This document shows, piece by piece, positions 1 to 5,393 of a DNA stretch of 7,801 nt. The notes beneath the pieces are model-generated. The model did no database searches. It saw only the letters and a program-made list of their open reading frames with translations, and was not told the origin of the DNA. How positions within the stretch are numbered: position 1 is the first letter of the stretch; each line of letters begins with the position of its first letter. The stretch is taken from contig DKNB01000052.1 in the NCBI GenBank assembly GCA_002470125.1, positions 1-7,801 of the forward strand, read 5' to 3'. The stretch is from Gallionellales bacterium UBA7399 (GTDB lineage Bacteria > Pseudomonadota > Gammaproteobacteria > Burkholderiales > Gallionellaceae). The translations under genes were made by a program, and so were the position numbers.

Positions 1-382
1 TCTGCTTCTTCTGTTTCTCGTCGGCCTCTTGCCGCTTTTGTCGCTCGTCGATCTCGGCCTTCTTTAGGTTGGCAAGATCATTACGCATCTTGGTGGCAAG
101 GTTGGCTCTCTCAACACGAACTCGCTCGGCCTCAGCCACGACCTTTTGTGCTTCAATTTTACTCTGTTTTTTTTGTTCGGCTTGCTGCTGCGGTGTCTCA
201 ACCGGCGCTGGAGGCGGGTCCATGTTGGGCAAACTCTCCCAGATGTCCACCACCATCCCCTGTGGGGGCTGTGCGCGCCAGCTCACCCCAAAATACAGCA
301 GCATAAAAAATGCACAGTGAACAGCCAGCGCCAATGCCCCAGCACGTAGCCTGTAGGTTTTGGCATGCACGATCGCGCTCAT
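1..382 (-). CDS. tolA: TolA, inner-membrane bridge protein of the Tol-Pal system (3' part outside the window)
   Basis: TolA is anchored in the inner membrane by one helix and reaches across the periplasm to contact TolB/Pal; the TolQ-TolR proton motor drives it. I translated the first 127 residues by hand. They show a short basic cytoplasmic start (MSAIVHAKTYRLR), a hydrophobic segment at about residues 14-33, a Pro-rich stretch near 55-65 (DPPPAP), and then a long charged Gln/Lys/Glu/Ala-rich helix that is still running at the window edge. This is the TolA domain I to domain II layout. The C-terminal domain III is not in the window. The ATG overlaps the tolR stop as ATGA, so translation is probably coupled to tolR. 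The identification rests on architecture and on position after tolQ-tolR, because the family is poorly conserved in sequence. No stop or frameshift is seen in the visible part. Confidence 0.9.
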   Translation of the reverse strand, partial: MSAIVHAKTYRLRAGALALAVHCAFFMLLYFGVSWRAQPPQGMVVDIWESLPNMDPPPAPVETPQQQAEQKKQSKIEAQKVVAEAERVRVERANLATKMRNDLANLKKAEIDERQKRQEADEKQKKQ

Positions 383-801
383 CGCCCCTTGGTTTGTGCC
401 AACAGGCCGATCTTTTTGATCTGTTGTTGCTGCAGCAGATCCATGACGCTAATCACCTCCTCGTAGCGCACACTTTTGTCGGCCGAGATTACCACTGGCT
501 GATCGGCATTCCGCGTCTGCCTGTCCTTGATAAATTTAATCAACTGCTCACGCGTGAGGCTGCGCTCCTGGTCGCCCTGGCTTCGATCGTTTAGCGCCAA
601 CGACGAGTCTTTTCTGATGATCACCTCTAGGGGCGCGATGGAGGGTGTCAGCGCCTTGCCCACGCTAGGCAGATCGATCTGGCCTGGGTTCATCAGGGGT
701 GCTGTAATCATAAATATCACCAGCAACACCAACATTACGTCTATGTAAGGCACGACGTTGATGTCACTCATCGGACGCATGTTGGAGCGGCGTTGAATCA
801 T
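379..801 (-). CDS. tolR: TolR, proton-channel subunit of the Tol-Pal motor (ExbD/TolR family)
   Basis: TolR is a single-pass inner-membrane protein that, with TolQ, forms the proton-driven motor energising TolA. The 140 residues match the usual family length (about 140). A short cytoplasmic N-terminus (RRSNMRPMSDINVVPYID) leads into a membrane segment at about residues 17-36. Asp21 lies at its start, in the position of the essential protonatable Asp of the family. Residues from about 42 onward form the periplasmic domain, with the typical VVISADKSVRYEEVISVMD stretch. Its start overlaps the tolQ stop and its stop overlaps the tolA start, both by the four bases ATGA, which indicates translational coupling. 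Internal Met8 or Met11 are possible alternative starts, but the ATGA overlap favours the longest form. No strong Shine-Dalgarno sequence precedes it. Confidence 0.96.
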   Translation of the reverse strand: MIQRRSNMRPMSDINVVPYIDVMLVLLVIFMITAPLMNPGQIDLPSVGKALTPSIAPLEVIIRKDSSLALNDRSQGDQERSLTREQLIKFIKDRQTRNADQPVVISADKSVRYEEVISVMDLLQQQQIKKIGLLAQTKGR

Positions 802-1493
802 GTCTGACGCTGCAATATGTTGGAGAATTCTTCCATAAATATTTCAAAGCGCGAGGCGAGACGCACAATGTCATGCGAGTACCGGTTGTAAGCAACCACG
901 GCAGGAATGGCCGCGAACAGCCCCATCGCGGTCGCTATCAACGCCTCGGCTATGCCTGGCGCAACGTGCGCCAGGGTGGCTTGGCCAACATTGGCCAGGC
1001 CACGAAACGCATTCATGATGCCCCACACCGTACCAAATAGTCCAACGTAGGGGCTCACGGAACCCACGGTGGCCAGAAATGCCAGGTGCGACTCAAGGCT
1101 GTCCATCTCACGCTGGTAGGTGGCGCGCATGGCGCGACGTGTGCCATCCATTACGGCACTGCTGTCCATGCTGTGCCTCTTCTTAAGCATAAGGAACTCA
1201 GTAAAGCCGGCAGAAAATATTCTGCCCATGCTGCCAGAGTCGCCACGCATCACAGAAATATTCTGGTGCAATCTATTAAGATCCGCGTCCTTCCAAAATG
1301 CCTCTTCGAACTCCTCGCTTCGCTGCACTGCCTGCCTAACAGCAAACATCTTAAGAAAGATAAACCACCACGACATCAACGAAACCAAGAGCAGCAGGCC
1401 CATCACCAGCTGAACAAGTACGCTAGCGTTTTGAATTAGGTGGATAAATGACAGGTCCTTTGTTACGTCTGGGACCGCTATATTGAGTGGCAT
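798..1493 (-). CDS. tolQ: TolQ, membrane subunit of the Tol-Pal proton motor (MotA/TolQ/ExbB family)
   Basis: TolQ forms the ring around the TolR helices and couples proton flow to TolA movement. The 231 residues fit the family (about 225-235). Three membrane segments are visible: about 22-46 (ending SLMSWWFIF), 138-160 and 181-203, with the large cytoplasmic loop between the first two. The second and third carry the family signatures ATVGSVSPYVGLFGTVWGIM (residues 141-160) and IAEALIATAMGLFAAIPAV (181-199). Thr142 and Thr188 in these helices probably correspond to the conserved polar residues lining the ion path; this is inferred from motif position. The ATG is preceded by AAGAGGT with an 8-base spacer, and that ribosome site overlaps the ybgC stop codon, so the gene follows ybgC in one transcript. 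Confidence 0.97.
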   Translation of the reverse strand: MPLNIAVPDVTKDLSFIHLIQNASVLVQLVMGLLLLVSLMSWWFIFLKMFAVRQAVQRSEEFEEAFWKDADLNRLHQNISVMRGDSGSMGRIFSAGFTEFLMLKKRHSMDSSAVMDGTRRAMRATYQREMDSLESHLAFLATVGSVSPYVGLFGTVWGIMNAFRGLANVGQATLAHVAPGIAEALIATAMGLFAAIPAVVAYNRYSHDIVRLASRFEIFMEEFSNILQRQT

Positions 1494-1501
1494 CTTTATT
1501 G

Positions 1502-1508
1502 ACCTCTT
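1502..1508 (-). promoter_or_regulatory. Shine-Dalgarno site of tolQ
   Basis: AAGAGGT lies 8 bases before the tolQ ATG. Its first two bases are the last two bases of the ybgC TAA stop, so a ribosome ending ybgC stops on top of the tolQ binding site. It is one of the clearest ribosome sites in the window and fixes the tolQ start. Confidence 0.75.
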
Positions 1509-1935
1509 AGGTTGTCCATTTTTCTCGTAAATGCTGGGGCACGCTTACCGGCTTAAATCCATCCACCGTCACGCACACCAGGCAAACTTCTGCATCAACC
1601 AACACGTCCTTATCTCGCAACACCCTCTGAGACAAAACCACGCTGCTGCGTCTAACATCCTTCAGTTGAGCGCTCACAGAAAGCAGGTCGTCGAGTATGG
1701 CGGGCTTAAGGTAGTCCATCCTTAGCGAGCGGACCACAAAAACCACGCCGAACTCGCGCATCAAGCCAGCATTACTGTAACCACAGCACTCACGTAACCA
1801 CTCGGTCCGTGCGCGCTCTAAAAAATTTACATAGTTAGCATGGTATACCACCCCGCCGGAGTCGGTGTCCTGAAAGTACACCCTTACCGGCAGTGTAAAT
1901 ACTGAATTTTGGATCGAATTAGACACGTTATTCAA
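1507..1935 (-). CDS. ybgC: YbgC, Tol-Pal-associated acyl-CoA thioesterase (hotdog fold)
   Basis: YbgC hydrolyses acyl-CoA thioesters in the cytoplasm and is nearly always encoded just ahead of tolQ; its exact role in the Tol-Pal system is not settled. The 4-hydroxybenzoyl-CoA thioesterase signature is intact: DTDSGGVVYHANYVNFLERARTE from residue 23. Asp25 aligns with the catalytic Asp18 of the E. coli protein, and the C-terminal half keeps the family pattern, including AEVCLVCVTVDGFKP. Length (142, or 139 from the second start) is close to the E. coli protein (134). No ATG fits the start: the first codon is TTG (1933-1935), just after an in-frame TAA upstream; GTG at codon 4 (1924-1926) is the alternative and gives a length nearer the family. 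Neither has a clear Shine-Dalgarno sequence. The gene is first in the ybgC-tolQRA unit. Confidence 0.93.
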   Translation of the reverse strand: MNNVSNSIQNSVFTLPVRVYFQDTDSGGVVYHANYVNFLERARTEWLRECCGYSNAGLMREFGVVFVVRSLRMDYLKPAILDDLLSVSAQLKDVRRSSVVLSQRVLRDKDVLVDAEVCLVCVTVDGFKPVSVPQHLREKWTT

Positions 1936-2008
1936 TAAAATCTGTATGTTGTAGCAAATTTAATTCAGCGCATCCGTTCGCCGTGTTCGCACAGTCAGCC
2001 GCGTACTT

Positions 2009-2014
2009 ATTATA
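2009..2014 (-). promoter_or_regulatory. Candidate sigma-70 -10 box for ybgC-tolQRA
   Basis: The 123-base gap between ruvB and ybgC contains a perfect TATAAT on the coding strand, about 75 bases before the ybgC start, in the context TTTGGATATAATAAG. It would give a leader of roughly 65 bases. At a spacing of 16-18 bases there is no recognisable TTGACA-like -35 box, and there is no immediate TG extension, so the call rests on the -10 hexamer and its position at the join of two functional clusters. A chance AT-rich match is possible. Confidence 0.35.
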
Positions 2015-2058
2015 TCCAAAGCGCACGGGCTCGACCCGCAGCTTTCTGGTATGTATCA

Positions 2059-3120
2059 CTACTGATCTGTCTCCCACAGGTCCTTGCTATTGGTATCGCG
2101 TGGCTGCGTCATTCCAAAGTGCTTGTAGGCGTTGATCGTCGCGACCCGTCCGCGCGATGTGCGCTGCAGGTAGCCCTGCTGGATTAAATAGGGCTCCAAT
2201 ACATCCTCTATGGTGTCGCGCTCCTCGCCGATAGCCGCGGCCAGATTATCTACACCCACCGGCCCTCCAGAAAATTTTTCAATAACTGTTAGCAATAACT
2301 TTCTGTCCATCACATCCAGTCCCATTGCGTCGACATCCAGCATAACCAATGCGGCATCTGCCACCTGGTGCGTAACTTCGCCGTGCGCCCTAACCTCAGC
2401 AAAATCGCGCACACGCCGCAACAGCCGATTGGCAATGCGTGGTGTTCCCCGTGAGCGTTTCGCAATCTCCAGTGCGCCGTCAAGTGAGATGGGTAGGTCC
2501 AGCAGGCAGGCGGAGCGCGTCACGATGCGCTGCAACTCGGTGGTCGTGTAAAACTCCAGCCTCGCCACAATGCCGAAACGGTCACGCAATGGATTGGTTA
2601 ACATGCCCGCACGAGTGGTCGCCCCCACCAAGGTAAACGGTGGCAAATCTAGCTTCACAGAGCGTGCCGCGGGGCCCTCGCCAATCATAATGTCAATCTG
2701 GTAGTCCTCCAGCGCGGGGTACAGAATCTCCTCGACCACCGGTGACAGGCGGTGTATTTCATCAATGAAGAGTACGTCGTTCGGCTCGAGATTGGTTAAC
2801 AAGGCGGCCAAGTCGCCGGCACGCTCCAAGACCGGTCCGGAAGTGTGTCTCAAATTGACACCCATCTCACGCGCAATAATATGCGCCAGCGTCGTCTTCC
2901 CAAGCCCTGGCGGACCAAACAGCAAGACATGATCTAGCGGCTCACTGCGCTTGCGTGCCGCCTCTATAAATATCTCCAGCTGTCCGCGTATTTTTTCTTG
3001 GCCGATATACTCGTCTAGATTTTTTGGGCGCAGGGCGCGCTCCTGCATCTCTTCCTGCAGTGAGATCGACGCGGAGGAGGCGGCGCGACCGATTGATGTG
3101 ATGTTATCGTTTTGAATCAT
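2059..3120 (-). CDS. ruvB: RuvB, Holliday-junction branch-migration ATPase
   Basis: RuvB is the hexameric AAA+ motor that, loaded by RuvA, pumps DNA through the Holliday junction in recombinational repair. At 353 residues it is of usual length (about 335-355). Motifs in order: IGQ (39-41) before the core; Walker A GPPGLGKT (69-76); Walker B LFIDEIHR (117-124); sensor 1 GATTRAG (166-172); LRDRFG (178-183), which carries the arginine finger; sensor 2 RGTPRIANR (224-232); then the C-terminal winged helix with RTSRGRVAT (320-328). All catalytic positions are present. The ATG overlaps the ruvA stop (ATGA). It ends in the tandem in-frame stops TAG TGA. The N-terminal 20 residues (Ser/Ala-rich) are not family-conserved, but the overlap with ruvA supports this start. 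Confidence 0.98.
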   Translation of the reverse strand: MIQNDNITSIGRAASSASISLQEEMQERALRPKNLDEYIGQEKIRGQLEIFIEAARKRSEPLDHVLLFGPPGLGKTTLAHIIAREMGVNLRHTSGPVLERAGDLAALLTNLEPNDVLFIDEIHRLSPVVEEILYPALEDYQIDIMIGEGPAARSVKLDLPPFTLVGATTRAGMLTNPLRDRFGIVARLEFYTTTELQRIVTRSACLLDLPISLDGALEIAKRSRGTPRIANRLLRRVRDFAEVRAHGEVTHQVADAALVMLDVDAMGLDVMDRKLLLTVIEKFSGGPVGVDNLAAAIGEERDTIEDVLEPYLIQQGYLQRTSRGRVATINAYKHFGMTQPRDTNSKDLWETDQ

Positions 3121-3695
3121 GCCTTAGATAGTAGCTTCAGTGCCTGACGAATGCCGTCCGCCACGTCGATGCCCGCGGGCAGCTGTTTGACCGCCCAATC
3201 AGCCTCTTTCCTGCTGTAACCGAGCGCCAAGAGTGCGTTGGTAATGTCGTCCCCCTGTGGAATTGTAACGTCCCCTGCGTCACCAGACGCGGATGCGATG
3301 AACTTATCCTGCAGCTCCAGCAGGAGACGCTCGGCCGTCTTTTTTCCTACCCCAGGAATACAAATCAGTCGTGCCACCTCCTTGCTCGACACGGCACTAA
3401 CAAGGTCACTTAAGCTTAGACCAGATAAAACTGACAGGGCCATTTTTGGCCCCACCCCACTAATCTTTAGCAGGTGGCGAAATGCCACACGCTCACCCTC
3501 AGAGGCGAAACCGTATAACAGGTGGGCATCCTCACGCACAATAAGTTGGGTGTACAGCACAACGCGCTCGTGCAGGGCTGGCAGATTGTAGAAGGTGCTC
3601 ATGGGGACGCTTAGCTCGTACCCCACGCCCTGCACATCCAGCAAAATTTGTGGTGGATTTTTTTCCAACAGGCTGCCTGTCAAACGCCCTATCAT
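3117..3695 (-). CDS. ruvA: RuvA, Holliday-junction DNA-binding protein
   Basis: RuvA binds the four-way junction as a tetramer or octamer and loads RuvB rings. The 192 residues have the three family domains: an OB-fold domain I (about 1-63, starting MIGRLTG), a domain II with two helix-hairpin-helix motifs (ISGVGPKMAL at 78-87 and IPGVGKKTAERL at 113-124), and, after a flexible Ser/Gly/Asp linker (about 134-148), the small domain III that contacts RuvB (from about 149: DDITNALLALGYSRKEAD). Glu55-Asp56 is the acidic pin that sits at the junction centre. AAGGTG (3707-3712) lies 10 bases before the ATG and can serve as a ribosome site. The gene follows ruvC after an 87-base spacer and overlaps ruvB by four bases. 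Confidence 0.98.
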   Translation of the reverse strand: MIGRLTGSLLEKNPPQILLDVQGVGYELSVPMSTFYNLPALHERVVLYTQLIVREDAHLLYGFASEGERVAFRHLLKISGVGPKMALSVLSGLSLSDLVSAVSSKEVARLICIPGVGKKTAERLLLELQDKFIASASGDAGDVTIPQGDDITNALLALGYSRKEADWAVKQLPAGIDVADGIRQALKLLSKA

Positions 3696-3740
3696 GATCT
3701 ACGTGTCACCTTATCTGGTTAGTACTAAAACAGTCGAGCC

Positions 3741-3780
3741 AAATCTCGTCTACTCTCTTTGAGTGGGCGACCCCCGTGCC
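3741..3780 (-). repeat. Diverged intergenic repeat, copy A
   Basis: Read on the minus strand, this ruvC-ruvA spacer segment starts with GGCACGGGGGTC, then four extra bases (GCCC), ACTCAAA, 11 variable bases and AGATTT. Copy B at 5259-5291, on the opposite strand, has the same blocks in the same order: GGCACGGGGGTC, ACTCAAA, 9 variable bases, AGATTT. That is 25 anchored identical bases in non-coding DNA. Copy A also contains a small hairpin, ACTC-AAAGA-GAGT, which copy B lacks. Function unknown; it could be a relic of a dispersed repeat, a protein site or chance. Confidence 0.4.
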
Positions 3781-3782
3781 TA

Positions 3783-4319
3783 TCAAACCAGTCTACCGTT
3801 TCGCATACGCAAGCCCTTGGTGGGTAGCAGGCCCAATCCCATTCCGGCGTGTGCATGACAAATTGCGCAGGCGAGGGCGTCTGCTGCATCCGAGCTGGGG
3901 GGGCCAGACAGCTCCAACAATCGCTGCACCATATCCTGTACCTGCTCCTTCTTTGCGTGACCATTGCCGACCACCGACTGCTTAACTTGTAGCGCAGTGT
4001 ACTCGGCAACCGGCAAGCCACCCAGTACCGCAGCACAAATTGCTGCGCCACGAGCCTGTCCGAGCAGCAGAGTAGACTGTGGGTTGGCATTAACAAACAC
4101 CTTCTCTACCGCCACCAGTTGCGGTTTGTGCAGTGCGATCACCTCGATCAGCGAGTCCAGGATGGCCTTTAAGCGCCCTGGCAACTCGCCCGTTGGAACC
4201 TTTATGCAGCCACTGGAAACATACAGGAGTTTTTGCCCCACCTTGTCTAGCACACCAAACCCGGTAACACGAAGGCCGGGATCTATGCCCAAGATGCGTA
4301 CCGCAGAGGATTGGCTCAT
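3783..4319 (-). CDS. ruvC: RuvC, Holliday-junction resolvase (crossover junction endodeoxyribonuclease)
   Basis: RuvC is the dimeric, metal-dependent nuclease that cuts the junction after RuvAB has moved it. The 178 residues match the family (about 165-180). The RNase H-like catalytic set is complete: Asp13 in ILGIDPGLRVTGFGV, Glu72 in VAVEKVFVNANPQS, and Asp144 and Asp147 in DAADALACAICH. The N-terminal MSQSSAVR is a few residues longer than in E. coli, and no better start exists. The ribosome site is weak: an AGGAGG at 4344-4349 is 24 bases before the ATG, too far for normal use, and only GGGAAGG sits nearer (15 bases away). The gene lies 52 bases after yebC with no terminator between, so the two are probably co-transcribed. 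Confidence 0.97.
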   Translation of the reverse strand: MSQSSAVRILGIDPGLRVTGFGVLDKVGQKLLYVSSGCIKVPTGELPGRLKAILDSLIEVIALHKPQLVAVEKVFVNANPQSTLLLGQARGAAICAAVLGGLPVAEYTALQVKQSVVGNGHAKKEQVQDMVQRLLELSGPPSSDAADALACAICHAHAGMGLGLLPTKGLRMRNGRLV

Positions 4320-4371
4320 CGGTGTGTGAATGAGCCTTCCCTGCCTCCTGCTCGACCCATTCCGTCCGTAC

Positions 4372-5097
4372 TCATTCTGCGATCACGGCCGTGGTGTAAA
4401 CTTCCTGCACATCGTCAAGATTTTCTAATGCGTCCAGCAGCTTCTGCATGCTCACCGCAGCGTCACCGGTAAACACGACCTCGGCGACAGGCTTCATGGT
4501 GACCTCGGCCATCCCCGACTTAAAGCCGGCGGCCTCTAGGCGCTGCTTCACCTCAACAAAGTCGCTGGGGGCGGTTATGATTTCGATGCTACCGTCATCG
4601 TTGACCACCACGTCCTCGGCCCCCGCATCCAGGGCTACCTCCATCAGGGCGTCCTCATCGACATCCGGCGCAAAAATCAGTTGTCCGCAATGCTTAAACA
4701 GAAACGACACGGATCCATCCGTACCAAGATTCCCGCCATGCTTGGTGAAGGCGTGCCGCACATCGGCAACGGTGCGCGTCTTGTTGTCCGTCAAACAATT
4801 CACCATCACCGCTGCGCCATTAATGCCGTAACCCTCATAGCGCAGCTCTATATAATCAACGCCCTCCAGCTCACCGCTGCCACGCTTAATGGCGCGCTCC
4901 ACATTATCTTTCGGCATGTTTTGGTCGTAGGCCTTCTCCACCGCCAAGCGTAGGCGCGGATTAATTGCTGGATCGCTGTCACCTAACCTGGCGGCGACAG
5001 TAATCTCTTTAATGAGGCGAGTAAATATCTTGCCACGCCTTTCGTCTTGACGGCCTTTGCGATGCTGAATATTTGCCCATTTGCTATGACCTGCCAT
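4372..5097 (-). CDS. yebC: YebC/TACO1-family protein (translation factor or transcriptional regulator)
   Basis: A cytoplasmic protein of the YebC/PmpR/TACO1 family. Members were first described as DNA-binding regulators; the mitochondrial homologue TACO1, and by recent reports bacterial YebC, assist ribosomes stalled at proline-rich stretches. The 241 residues are standard (about 240-250). The signature start MAGHSKWANIQHRKGRQDERRGK is intact, followed by KAYDQNMPKDNVERAIKR, the ELRYEGYG stretch near residue 84, NKTRTVADVRHAFTKHGGNLG, and the C-terminal domain ending LDDVQEVYT. GGAGAGGA (5102-5109), just before the ATG, is a strong ribosome site and fixes the start. It begins the yebC-ruvCAB cluster, an arrangement shared with many proteobacteria; because the ychF terminator lies upstream, it should have its own promoter in the 5098-5328 gap. 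Confidence 0.96.
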   Translation of the reverse strand: MAGHSKWANIQHRKGRQDERRGKIFTRLIKEITVAARLGDSDPAINPRLRLAVEKAYDQNMPKDNVERAIKRGSGELEGVDYIELRYEGYGINGAAVMVNCLTDNKTRTVADVRHAFTKHGGNLGTDGSVSFLFKHCGQLIFAPDVDEDALMEVALDAGAEDVVVNDDGSIEIITAPSDFVEVKQRLEAAGFKSGMAEVTMKPVAEVVFTGDAAVSMQKLLDALENLDDVQEVYTTAVIAE

Positions 5098-5101
5098 GAC
5101 A

Positions 5102-5109
5102 TCCTCTCC
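5102..5109 (-). promoter_or_regulatory. Shine-Dalgarno site of yebC
   Basis: GGAGAGGA lies 4 bases before the yebC ATG at its near end, with the GGAG core 8 bases away. It decides the start over the longer overlapping minus-strand frame that runs up to 5207. Confidence 0.7.
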
Positions 5110-5135
5110 GTTAATTCACCCAGCCCGGGCACCCC

Positions 5136-5147
5136 ATTAAATTTAAT
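5136..5147. repeat. Perfect 12-base AT palindrome upstream of yebC
   Basis: ATTAAATTTAAT is its own reverse complement and sits 38-49 bases before the yebC start, in a stretch that is otherwise GC-rich. It could be part of an AT-rich promoter or a dimeric repressor site. No matching -35 box or known operator consensus is recognised, so function is open. Confidence 0.4.
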
Positions 5148-5258
5148 CCGGCGGGCGACAGTCGGCACCACCATCCCGTGGTTTAGTGTAGCGCACCTTG
5201 TTCTCAAATAACACCTTCGGCCTGCTTTATCTTTTATCGCCTGGGGCGTTGATGTGCG

Positions 5259-5291
5259 GCACGGGGGTCACTCAAAAGACACTCCAGATTT
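5259..5291 (+). repeat. Diverged intergenic repeat, copy B
   Basis: On the plus strand: GGCACGGGGGTC, ACTCAAA, 9 variable bases, AGATTT. It shares all three blocks with copy A (3741-3780, minus strand), differing by a 4-base deletion after the first block and a 2-base shorter spacer. Both copies lie between genes. Relative to the genes, copy A points with transcription and copy B against it. Confidence 0.4.
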
Positions 5292-5328
5292 TTTACATGG
5301 ATTTAGGCGTTGGGCAATGGCACGCCTG

Positions 5329-5355
5329 AAATAATAAAGCCCAGCATGGCCGGGC
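5329..5355 (-). terminator. Intrinsic terminator after ychF
   Basis: On the minus strand, GCCCGGC-CAT-GCTGGGC (5339-5355) forms a seven-pair stem with one G-T wobble and a three-base loop, followed at once by TTTATTATTT (5329-5338). It starts 38 bases after the ychF stop codon. This is a good rho-independent terminator shape and separates the rplY-pth-ychF block from yebC-ruvCAB. Confidence 0.75.
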
Positions 5356-5393
5356 CTGTGTATCCTTTTGTCGCACCTGAAGCCACGGCGTGA

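Larger units (their letters stand above)
5098..5393. other. Intergenic region between ychF and yebC (296 bases, no gene seen)
   Basis: No convincing coding sequence or RNA gene is visible. Reading the minus strand from ychF to yebC, it holds the ychF terminator (5329-5355), copy B of the diverged repeat (5259-5291, on the plus strand), a weak hairpin ACCAC-CATCCC-GTGGT (5167-5182), the 12-base palindrome ATTAAATTTAAT (5136-5147), the 8-base palindrome GCCCGGGC (5123-5130) and the yebC ribosome site. The yebC promoter must lie here if the terminator works. I see TTGAGA near 5204 and TACACT near 5190 on the coding strand, but their spacing (11 bases) is wrong for sigma-70, so I do not place the promoter. 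Confidence 0.6.

Noticed and set aside
2026..2038. Hairpin CGGG-CTCGA-CCCG between ruvB and ybgC as a terminator or tRNA T-arm
   Set aside because: Only four solid pairs, no T run on either strand, and no acceptor, D or anticodon arms nearby, so neither terminator nor tRNA is supported.
3719..3728. Ten-base palindrome TTAGTACTAA upstream of ruvA
   Set aside because: It is perfect but short, with no known operator match and no correctly spaced -35 box, so not reported as a regulatory site.
3735..3748. CGAG-ATTTGG-CTCG hairpin followed by TTTT between ruvC and ruvA as a terminator
   Set aside because: Four base pairs are too weak, the T run is short and offset, and a stop between ruvC and ruvA would be unexpected for this cluster.
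3725..4096. Minus-strand frame of 123 codons overlapping the end of ruvC
   Set aside because: It lies in another frame over the intact ruvC catalytic C-terminus, has odd composition (Cys/Arg/Trp-rich), no family motif and no ribosome site.
3964..4329. Plus-strand frame of 121 codons opposite ruvC
   Set aside because: It is opposite the conserved RuvC core, is Ser/Thr/Pro-rich as expected of an antisense frame, and has no supporting signals.
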